Shown here: positions 7,909-12,604 of the stretch, in pieces | How positions within the stretch are numbered: position 1 is the first letter of the stretch | Layout: every line of letters begins with the position of its first letter | Program-made: the position numbers and the translations under genes | Source: Sulfurovum sp. | GTDB lineage: Bacteria > Campylobacterota > Campylobacteria > Campylobacterales > Sulfurovaceae | DNA length: 12,933 bases | Assembly: GCA_026985755.1 (NCBI GenBank) | Contig: JALSPX010000116.1 | Coordinates: forward strand, 1 to 12,933 | Direction: 5' to 3' | The notes under the pieces: model-generated | Databases searched by the model: none | Seen by the model: only the letters and a program-made list of their open reading frames with translations | What the model was told of the DNA's origin: nothing

Positions 7909-7936
7909 CTCCTAAGTCACTTTAAAGTTTCTCTAG
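7905..7936. repeat. Direct repeat copy A (upstream of yebC)
   Basis: These 32 bases, from TATACTCCTAAGTCAC through TTTCTCTAG, recur at 8796-8826 in the same orientation with one substitution (T/C) and one missing A. The two copies enclose the lipoprotein gene. Confidence 0.9.
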
Positions 7937-7950
7937 TAGTATATGTAGAG

Positions 7951-7975
7951 GGTATGCACCATAATGGTACATAAC
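7951..7975. repeat. 25-bp near-perfect palindrome
   Basis: GGTATGCACCAT-A-ATGGTACATAAC pairs at 10 of 12 positions around the central A at 7963. It lies between the lipoprotein stop codon (7987) and the yebC promoter. It could be an operator upstream of yebC or, folded as RNA, the 3' hairpin of the lipoprotein mRNA; there is no U run after it. Confidence 0.6.
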
Positions 7976-7986
7976 AAGTTGTGTAG

Positions 7987-8748
7987 TTAGTGAGGTAAGA
8001 ATACCATAGGGCTTAAGTATTCTTTGAAAAAGTAGGGTTTGTTTTCATAAGTATATTCAGAGGTGTGTGTTAATACAGGTGCTTTACTAGCATTGGTTTC
8101 ATCAGGAGAATAATACTCTACTTTTTTGCGTAGACCTTTGTCGTATGTTGCTATAGCTGTTTGAGAGAAGTATCTGTAGTGTTCCGTGTGTTCTGAGAGG
8201 TTTGTGGTATAAATTTTGTCTTCATTTTTAGGAAAATCAGTATTATAATTTGGATTTTCACTGTGCCCAAAACGTCCATCACAAATTTCACTTATCTTAT
8301 CAATAGAGCTTGCATGATTTGAAGCATTAAGTAGATATTGGTGCTTGTAGACACAAGATCCTGTATAATTTTTAACTATGATTGTATCAATAACAGGTAA
8401 TTTTGTTTTTTCGTCAAGCAAGTCTTCGTAAACATATTCTGTATTGCTACCTGTTACAATAGAACCAGTAAAAAATGCTTTTGTTTTTAGCTGTTTATTT
8501 TTATTGTAAGTGTATGTAATTGTTGTTGTAGCTGTTTTTTTTGAGATTAGCAAATTTTCCTCATTATAGGTATATCGCGTTATTGTTTCATTCGACTTAT
8601 TATTATCAGCGGTTTTTGTAATAATATCTTTGACTCTTAGGCTCTTGCTGCCATTGTTGTCATCTTTAAGCGTATATGTTTTTTTATTGCTACTGCCACA
8701 TGAGATGACAAAGAGTAAAGCCAAGCTTATTGATATAAGTGTTTTCAT
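7987..8748 (-). CDS. Outer-surface-type lipoprotein with YD-like repeats
   Basis: The 253-residue product starts with a lipoprotein signal (MKTLISISLALLFVISC) and lipobox VIS-C at Cys17. The mature part is rich in Asn, Thr, Lys and Tyr and has Y-T-Y-N repeats: RYTYNEENLLISKK (~58-71), TYTYNKNKQLKTKAF (~78-92), TEYVYEDLLDEKT and a final SEYTYENKPYFFKEY. These resemble the YD/RHS-type beta-repeats seen in cell-surface proteins. I do not recognise a specific family. The ATG at 8748 has AAAGGA ~9 nt upstream. The gene and its promoter lie between two copies of a 32-bp repeat, which suggests that the unit arrived or was duplicated as a module. A surface or periplasmic role is inferred from the signal only. 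Confidence 0.8.
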   Translation of the reverse strand: MKTLISISLALLFVISCGSSNKKTYTLKDDNNGSKSLRVKDIITKTADNNKSNETITRYTYNEENLLISKKTATTTITYTYNKNKQLKTKAFFTGSIVTGSNTEYVYEDLLDEKTKLPVIDTIIVKNYTGSCVYKHQYLLNASNHASSIDKISEICDGRFGHSENPNYNTDFPKNEDKIYTTNLSEHTEHYRYFSQTAIATYDKGLRKKVEYYSPDETNASKAPVLTHTSEYTYENKPYFFKEYLSPMVFLPH

Positions 8749-8794
8749 AAGTATGATTCCTTTGTAATGAATTAATTTTTCATATTATCTAATA

Positions 8795-8801
8795 GTATAC
8801 T
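8795..8801. promoter_or_regulatory. Bidirectional GTATAC/-10 candidate for the lipoprotein gene and selO
   Basis: The palindromic AGTATACT gives TATACT on both strands. On minus it lies about 47 nt before the lipoprotein ATG, matching the yebC -10 position in repeat copy A. On plus it lies about 39 nt before the selO ATG, with a T-rich stretch upstream. Sequence-only inference. Confidence 0.4.
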
Positions 8802-8826
8802 CCCAAGTCACTTTAAGTTTCTCTAG
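8796..8826. repeat. Direct repeat copy B (between lipoprotein gene and selO)
   Basis: This second copy of the element at 7905-7936 is 31 nt long and includes AAGTCACTTTAAGTTTCTCTAG. It differs from copy A by one substitution and one deleted A. Confidence 0.9.
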
Positions 8827-8843
8827 CTACTATGGCTAGATGA
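8822..8843 (+). promoter_or_regulatory. Hairpin and three-codon ORF abutting the selO start
   Basis: TCTAGC (8822-8827) pairs with GCTAGA (8835-8840), so the stem ends on the A of the selO ATG. The loop plus stem contain ATG GCT AGA TGA (8832-8843), whose TGA overlaps the selO ATG. No Shine-Dalgarno sequence is visible before ATG 8840. This might couple or limit selO translation, or be chance. Confidence 0.35.
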
Positions 8844-10279
8844 AACTAAACGCATTAAAACTAACCAATCCCTACTTAGAACTTCCATCAGAGTGTTATC
8901 ACAGGACAGTAGCAAGTCCACTGGTAAAACCTCACCTCATTCATGCTAATGAATCGCTAGCGAAAGTCTTGGATATAGATGTTTCGGAACTTCATACAGA
9001 AAATTTCGTAAAGTTCGTCAATGGTGAGTATGCTCCTAAAGGTACAGATAGCTTCGCGATGTGTTATGCAGGGCACCAGTTTGGGCATTTTGTGCCTAGA
9101 CTGGGTGATGGTAGGGCTATCAATATAGGCACAGTCAATGGCTTGCATATGCAACTCAAAGGTGCAGGGGAGACAAAGTACTCTCGTTCAGGGGATGGAC
9201 GTGCTGTATTACGCTCTAGTATTCGTGAGTATCTGATGTCAGAGGCGATGTATGGATTGGGTATAGAAACGACACGAGCATTGGCTATTATTGGTTCTGA
9301 GCATAAGGTCTATAGAGAGCAGTGGGAAAAGGGTTCTATTGTATTGCGTGTGAGTCCTAGCTGGGTGCGTTTTGGTACGTTTGAATATTTTGCACATAAA
9401 AAAAAGTATGCCCAGTTAGAAGCACTAGCAGATTATGCTATCGCAGAGAGTTATCCCCACTTGATGGATGAGCCTAACAAATATTTGCACTTTTTTACAG
9501 AGGTGGTAGGCAAAACAGCCATACTCATGGCACAGTGGCAGGCAGTAGGTTTTCAGCATGGGGTGATGAACACGGACAATATGTCTATCCACGGGCTTAC
9601 TATAGACTATGGACCTTACGCTTTTTTAGATGACTATGATTTTGAAAATATCTGTAACCACACAGACCAAAATGGACGCTATAGCTTTGGAAACCAACCC
9701 AATATAGGTCAGTGGAATCTCCAAGCCTTCATGGTGGCACTCTCTCCTTTGGTACCTATGGAAAAATTGGAAAAAGTGCTAGAACACTACCCACGACTCT
9801 ATACCCAACGTTATCTTTACCTCATGGGAAAAAAACTAGGACTAGAAAACGTCACGCAGGAAAAAGATTTGGCGTTGTTCAAACATCTTTTAGGGATGTT
9901 GCAGGGCTTAACGATTGACTACACAGTATTCTTTAGAACGCTAAGCAGATATGATGGAGACAGAACAGCACTCCTAAAGCTAGGACTTTACCACACTCCT
10001 ATGAATGATTGGCTAGACAGCTACGATAAGAGACTCAAAGAAAATAGCATCTCTACAGAAGAACGTCATACACACATGCTACAGACCAACCCAAAGTATG
10101 TCCTCAAAAACTATATGCTTCAAGAGGTTATCGAAGCAGCAGAAGAGGGCGACTATACAGGGGTAGATGATCTGTTCAAAATCGCACAAAACCCTTACGC
10201 TGAACACCCAGAGTTTGAGAAATGGGCAGGAGTGACACCTGATGTGTTTAAAAATGAGAAGTTGAGTTGTTCTTCGTAG
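8840..10279 (+). CDS. selO: Protein adenylyltransferase SelO (YdiU/UPF0061 family)
   Basis: SelO is a pseudokinase-fold enzyme that transfers AMP from ATP to Ser, Thr or Tyr of target proteins and is linked to redox stress. The 479 residues cover the family. Signature blocks: YAGHQFGHFVPRLGDGRA, KGAGETKYSRSGDGRAVLRS, REYLMSEAM, LRVSPSWVRFGTFEYF, and HGVMNTDNMSIHGLTIDYGP (240-259). Asp246, Asn247 and Asp256 occupy the catalytic and metal positions; Asp256 belongs to the DFG-like DYGP motif. The protein ends in Ser-Cys-Ser-Ser, the C-terminal Cys-Ser-Ser that corresponds to the selenocysteine site of animal SelO. It is transcribed alone, divergently from the lipoprotein gene. The ATG lacks an obvious ribosome site. 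Nothing suggests loss of function. Confidence 0.96.
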   Translation: MKLNALKLTNPYLELPSECYHRTVASPLVKPHLIHANESLAKVLDIDVSELHTENFVKFVNGEYAPKGTDSFAMCYAGHQFGHFVPRLGDGRAINIGTVNGLHMQLKGAGETKYSRSGDGRAVLRSSIREYLMSEAMYGLGIETTRALAIIGSEHKVYREQWEKGSIVLRVSPSWVRFGTFEYFAHKKKYAQLEALADYAIAESYPHLMDEPNKYLHFFTEVVGKTAILMAQWQAVGFQHGVMNTDNMSIHGLTIDYGPYAFLDDYDFENICNHTDQNGRYSFGNQPNIGQWNLQAFMVALSPLVPMEKLEKVLEHYPRLYTQRYLYLMGKKLGLENVTQEKDLALFKHLLGMLQGLTIDYTVFFRTLSRYDGDRTALLKLGLYHTPMNDWLDSYDKRLKENSISTEERHTHMLQTNPKYVLKNYMLQEVIEAAEEGDYTGVDDLFKIAQNPYAEHPEFEKWAGVTPDVFKNEKLSCSS

Positions 10280-10308
10280 TTGACATACACATAAAAGTAT
10301 GATAATAT
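10280..10308 (+). promoter_or_regulatory. Promoter of the toxin-antitoxin leader
   Basis: TTGACA at 10280-10285 starts directly after the selO stop codon. It is followed after 17 nt by TAATAT (10303-10308), overlapped by GATAAT. It is the only promoter in the window with a consensus -35. It would give a leader of about 215 nt before the antitoxin ATG, spanning the fold-back at 10351-10514. Confidence 0.55.
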
Positions 10309-10350
10309 GTATGATTAAATATCATGAATCCAAATTATGTAATAGAATTG

Positions 10351-10514
10351 CCAAAATTAGTGAGAGTGCTTGTGCTGTGGGTGTTTGCAAAGAATTTGCA
10401 CCCCAAGGGCATTTCCGTTGGGCAGTTTAACCCAAAGGTTAATCGATGATTATTTGTAAATGCCCACGGTGCAATGACTTTTGCTAGTTTGGTGATTTCT
10501 ATTGCATATTTTGG
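10351..10514. repeat. ~164-bp imperfect fold-back (nested inverted repeats) in the TA leader
   Basis: The element is symmetrical around CAAA at 10433-10436. Pairing blocks, outside to inside: CCAAAAT/ATTTTGG (10351-10357, 10508-10514); a looser block around GCAAA/TTTGC; TTGCACC/GGTGCAA (10396-10402, 10468-10474); GGGCATT/AATGCCC (10407-10413, 10459-10465); TTAACC/GGTTAA (10427-10432, 10437-10442). Local alternatives exist: TGCAAA-GAA-TTTGCA (10386-10400) and TTGGG/CCCAA (10418-10422, 10431-10435). It could be a MITE-type repeat, a structured leader RNA or a small RNA. No convincing protein is encoded on either strand. Confidence 0.7.
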
Positions 10515-10530
10515 GATGAAGGAGTACACT

Positions 10531-10779
10531 ATGCTGAGAAAAACCATATCTATAGATGAACATCTTTTTGCAGAGCTAAAAAGTGAAGGGGTGCTAGAGC
10601 ATTTTAAAAACTTTTCAGACTTGGTTTCTAACTCTTTACAAAAAACCATTGAATCTATGAGACAAGAGAACTATAAAAAACAGATAGAAGCCATGGCTCA
10701 AGACCCTATGGTATTGGAAGATATAGAAATGATTAAAGAAGACTTCAAGTATGTAGACTATGAAAACAATGCATTTTAA
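10531..10779 (+). CDS. Ribbon-helix-helix antitoxin of a MazF-type TA module
   Basis: This 82-residue protein starts with MLRKTISIDEHLFAELK, the beta-strand and helix of a ribbon-helix-helix DNA-binding fold, followed by FSDLVSNSLQKTIE as the second helix. The acidic C-terminal tail (EDIEMIKEDFKYVDYENN) is suited to binding the toxin. The family role is to neutralise the toxin and repress the operon. ATG 10531 was chosen because AAGGAG at 10519-10524 is 6 nt upstream; an in-frame ATG at 10474 would add 19 residues inside the fold-back and has no ribosome site. The gene overlaps the toxin gene by 20 nt, the usual arrangement for coupled translation. Confidence 0.85.
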   Translation: MLRKTISIDEHLFAELKSEGVLEHFKNFSDLVSNSLQKTIESMRQENYKKQIEAMAQDPMVLEDIEMIKEDFKYVDYENNAF

Positions 10780-11086
10780 TATTTATTGGGTAAACCTTAA
10801 TCCGACTGTGGGTAGAGAACAAGCAGGGCATAGACCTGTGCTTGTCGTCTCAAACGATATAGAAAATCAGATGGATATTGTGACGATTATCCCCATTACT
10901 TCTCGTAAAAAAGGAAGGAAAATATACCCTAATGAAGTATTGATAACATTGAAGGGCAAAGAGGCAATTTTACTTTGTCATCAGGTGAGGACTATTTCTA
11001 AGGCTAGGATTGATAGGCAAATAGCAATTTTGAATGATGGATTAAAAAATAAAGTTATTGATATTTTATGTATGAGATTTAAATAA
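10760..11086 (+). CDS. MazF/PemK-like mRNA interferase toxin
   Basis: MazF-family toxins are ribosome-independent endoribonucleases that cut mRNA at short motifs. The 108-residue product has IYWVNLNPTVGREQAGHRP followed by VLVVSND, the family's N-terminal signature; VTIIPITSRKKG, holding the conserved Thr/Ser strand; and CHQVRTISKARIDRQI, the Q-x-R-T-I motif that ends the core. All core motifs are present, so the toxin looks intact. ATG 10760 or ATG 10769 (MHFNIYW) could be the start; both lie inside the antitoxin gene, and neither has a clear ribosome site, which fits coupled translation. A thioredoxin-like gene follows only 10 nt after its stop. Cleavage specificity cannot be read from the sequence. 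Confidence 0.93.
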   Translation: MKTMHFNIYWVNLNPTVGREQAGHRPVLVVSNDIENQMDIVTIIPITSRKKGRKIYPNEVLITLKGKEAILLCHQVRTISKARIDRQIAILNDGLKNKVIDILCMRFK

Positions 11087-11096
11087 AGGAACAAAA

Positions 11097-11414
11097 ATGA
11101 CCCAAGAAGAACTAAAACAAACCATCACTGAAGAGGTAGGTGTACTCCTCTATTTTTCTGGAGAGCAGTGTAATGTGTGCCATGCTTTGCGTCCTAAGTT
11201 TAAAGCGCTCTTTGATGCAGAGTTTCCTCAGATAAAGCAGATATACTTAGATGCCCATGAAAACCCAGAAATTTCTGCACACTACTCTGTATTTTCTGTG
11301 CCTACAATGATAGTCTTTTTAGATGGGCGTGAGTTTGTGCGTGAGGGTAGGGCTGTGAGTTTGCATAAGATGACAGAACAGCTTAAGCGTCCTTATGGGA
11401 TGATGACTTCGTAA
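11097..11414 (+). CDS. Thioredoxin-family protein (CNVC active site)
   Basis: This 105-residue single-domain protein without a signal peptide is likely cytoplasmic. VGVLLYFSGEQCNVCHALRP carries the redox pair Cys25-Asn-Val-Cys28 in the thioredoxin place. SVFSVPTMIVFLDGRE (64-79) carries the cis-proline Pro69 and the edge strands. The CNVC sequence differs from the CGPC of classical thioredoxin, so it is a thioredoxin-like disulphide reductase or oxidase with its own partner rather than the general TrxA. The ATG at 11097 has AAAGGA 6 nt upstream. It follows the toxin gene by 10 nt and may share its transcript. It converges with exbD, 21 nt away. Confidence 0.88.
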   Translation: MTQEELKQTITEEVGVLLYFSGEQCNVCHALRPKFKALFDAEFPQIKQIYLDAHENPEISAHYSVFSVPTMIVFLDGREFVREGRAVSLHKMTEQLKRPYGMMTS

Positions 11415-11435
11415 GTCGGGGTGAGGATACTCGAC

Positions 11436-11813
11436 CTACTGTTTCGTAACAATAGAGATGTTTTTAAACCCTTTTGACTTTAAAATATCTATAATATCTA
11501 CGAAGTATTTAAACGCAGAGCTTTTGTCCATACGTAGAGAGATGATATCTTTTTCTGGCTCAAGTTTGAGCAGTTTTTCTTTGATGAGGTCTAGGGTTAA
11601 CTCCTCTTTATCATAATAATACTTGCCCTCTTTATCTACGGCAATACTGATACTCTTTTTTTCCTCTTTTTGTTTAGAACTGGCAGCAGGTAAGTCTACT
11701 TTGATGCTTTTGTTAGTGATAAACGTAGCTGTTGCCAAAATAATAACCAAAAGAACAAGGACAATATCAATGAATGGTACCACATTCATTTTGTCAAAGC
11801 GTTCACGTCTCAT
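11436..11813 (-). CDS. exbD: ExbD/TolR-family biopolymer transport protein
   Basis: ExbD works with ExbB as an inner-membrane proton-driven motor for TonB-dependent uptake (TolR is the Tol-system counterpart). The 125 residues show RRERFDKMNVVPFIDIVLVL: a short cytoplasmic tail, then one membrane helix (~13-34) with the proton-carrying Asp16, followed by a periplasmic domain (KSIKVDLPAA...). ATG 11813 was chosen because AAGGAAG at 11820-11826 lies 6 nt upstream and relatives start with R-R-E-R-F; the frame is open further upstream to the exbB stop, including a TTG at 11873, but that stretch looks unlike ExbD. It follows exbB in the same frame after a 111-nt spacer. No tonB follows. Confidence 0.93.
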   Translation of the reverse strand: MRRERFDKMNVVPFIDIVLVLLVIILATATFITNKSIKVDLPAASSKQKEEKKSISIAVDKEGKYYYDKEELTLDLIKEKLLKLEPEKDIISLRMDKSSAFKYFVDIIDILKSKGFKNISIVTKQ

Positions 11814-11923
11814 TTGACGCTTCCTTTCTGGGCAAAGCCCAGCAAAGGACTCTTCAGCAGAGAGCTCACGCAACTTGTTGCGTTGAATGAGACACTTATC
11901 TGTATAGCGGTAGCATGACTCAT
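11810..11923 (-). other. exbB-exbD spacer: two hairpins and a possible 37-codon ORF
   Basis: On the minus strand this spacer holds a perfect 7-bp stem ACGCAAC/GTTGCGT (11868-11883, 2-nt centre) and a 6-bp stem CTGGGC/GCCCAG (11828-11842, 3-nt loop) that ends right at the exbD ribosome site. An ORF starts with ATG one base after the exbB TAA, reads 37 codons (MSHATAIQISV...KGSVK) and ends in TGA overlapping the exbD ATG. It has no recognisable domain and no good ribosome site. It may serve only to couple translation. Confidence 0.4.
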
Positions 11924-11924
11924 A

Positions 11925-12365
11925 TTAAATCTCACCTTCATCTTTTGCGATTTCCCATTTGGCCAAAAGTGTATCTACTTTGGCGAGTAGGGCATTGTAA
12001 AGTACTGTGGCAGGAATGGCAACTACAAGTCCAGCTGCTGTGGCTTTGAGTGCAAGACCCAAATGTTTCATTATTTCACTAGGATTAATAGTCTCTTCTT
12101 GTGCACCTATGGCATCGAAAGTCATTATAATAGCGACGACAGTTCCAAGTAGTCCTATATAAGGTGCATTCGATCCGATAGAGGCAATGGTTGCTAGGCG
12201 TTTAGATAGGTCAAGTTCAAGTGCTATCTTATTTGTATAATTAGAAATATCAATATCACTATAATAAATAGTTCGTTCAATAAAAAACCATACTGTGATA
12301 AAACTCAATAATGCAAGCAGTACAAAAATACCAATGTCAGCAATAAAAGTCAAAAAATCATGCAT
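11925..12365 (-). CDS. exbB: ExbB/TolQ/MotA-family proton channel protein
   Basis: This is the partner of ExbD in the proton-driven motor. The 146 residues are short against the ~240 of E. coli ExbB but match the compact form known from Campylobacterota. Membrane helices lie at ~4-28, ~58-83 and ~103-124. Signature stretches are SIGSNAPYIGLLGTVVAIIM with FDAIG (helix 2) and GLALKATAAGLVVAIPATVL with YNALLAK (helix 3); the conserved Thr residues of the proton path sit in GTVV and KATAAG. The ATG at 12365 has AGGA 9 nt upstream. It is the first gene of an exbB-exbD pair and divergent from gyrA. TolQ cannot be wholly excluded, but no tol genes are nearby. Confidence 0.93.
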   Translation of the reverse strand: MHDFLTFIADIGIFVLLALLSFITVWFFIERTIYYSDIDISNYTNKIALELDLSKRLATIASIGSNAPYIGLLGTVVAIIMTFDAIGAQEETINPSEIMKHLGLALKATAAGLVVAIPATVLYNALLAKVDTLLAKWEIAKDEGEI

Positions 12366-12399
12366 AATAAAAAATCCTAAATAATAAAATATAAAAAGT

Positions 12400-12405
12400 A
12401 TTATA
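12400..12405 (-). promoter_or_regulatory. Candidate -10 box of exbB-exbD
   Basis: The minus strand reads GATATAATAC with a perfect TATAAT, 34 nt before the exbB ATG. No -35 box is visible. The 10-bp direct repeats at 12425-12455 lie just upstream. Confidence 0.5.
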
Positions 12406-12424
12406 TCTAAATAATATGAGGAGA

Positions 12425-12455
12425 AAATAAGAGGGCTAAAATAAAAAATAAGAGG
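12425..12455. repeat. 10-bp direct repeat AAATAAGAGG, two copies 21 bp apart
   Basis: Exact copies at 12425-12434 and 12446-12455 are spaced by two helical turns, upstream of the exbB -10 box. This is the layout of a protein binding site on one DNA face, but it does not match the Fur box consensus I know. Confidence 0.5.
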
Positions 12456-12493
12456 TTTTTTTTAAAATATTATGTTAATCAAAAAAATAAAAA

Positions 12494-12554
12494 AAGTCTA
12501 AATTTCCATTTAAATAGACTTAAATGCCATTCTGAGAGCTTTTTAAGTCTTTTT
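12494..12554. terminator. Overlapping hairpins with T runs on both strands
   Basis: Stem 1 is AAGTCTA/TAGACTT (12494-12500, 12515-12521); on the minus strand it is followed by a run of seven T, A, then seven T. Stem 2 is AGACTTAAA/TTTAAGTCT (12516-12524, 12542-12550); on plus it is followed by TTTT. The stems share 12516-12521, so they cannot form together. The region lies between the divergent exbB and gyrA starts. Confidence 0.6.
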
Positions 12555-12567
12555 ATATATCTATAAG

Positions 12568-12573
12568 TATAAA
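12568..12573 (+). promoter_or_regulatory. Candidate -10 box of gyrA
   Basis: TATAAA in a very AT-rich stretch, 31 nt before the TTG start. An alternative -10 (TATTAT, 12468-12473) lies before the hairpins at 12494-12554. Weak, sequence-only call. Confidence 0.3.
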
Positions 12574-12604
12574 ATATAAAGAATATATATACTAAGGAAG
12601 AAAA

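Noticed and set aside
7411..7974. Plus-strand open frames opposite yebC
   Set aside because: Ser-rich or hydrophobic readings of the complement of a firmly identified YebC gene.
10417..10442. Possible integron attC site (GTTGGGC resembles GTTRRRY)
   Set aside because: The matching RYYYAAC core is not at the other end of the palindrome, whose ends are CCAAAAT/ATTTTGG, and no integrase gene is present in the window.
10474..10530. Longer antitoxin start at ATG 10474
   Set aside because: It would add 19 residues ahead of the ribbon-helix-helix strand and lies within the fold-back arm; AAGGAG at 10519-10524 points to ATG 10531.
10335..10649. Minus-strand 104-codon frame across the fold-back and the antitoxin start
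   Set aside because: It is antisense to the antitoxin gene, and its low-complexity reading comes from the inverted-repeat region; no ribosome site or recognisable domain.
11418..11436. Hairpin GGTGAG...CTCGACC between the thioredoxin-like gene and exbD as a terminator
   Set aside because: The stem is short and bulged and no T run follows on either strand.
11814..11873. Longer exbD start at TTG 11873
   Set aside because: The extra residues do not resemble the family's N-terminus, and a strong ribosome site is placed for ATG 11813.
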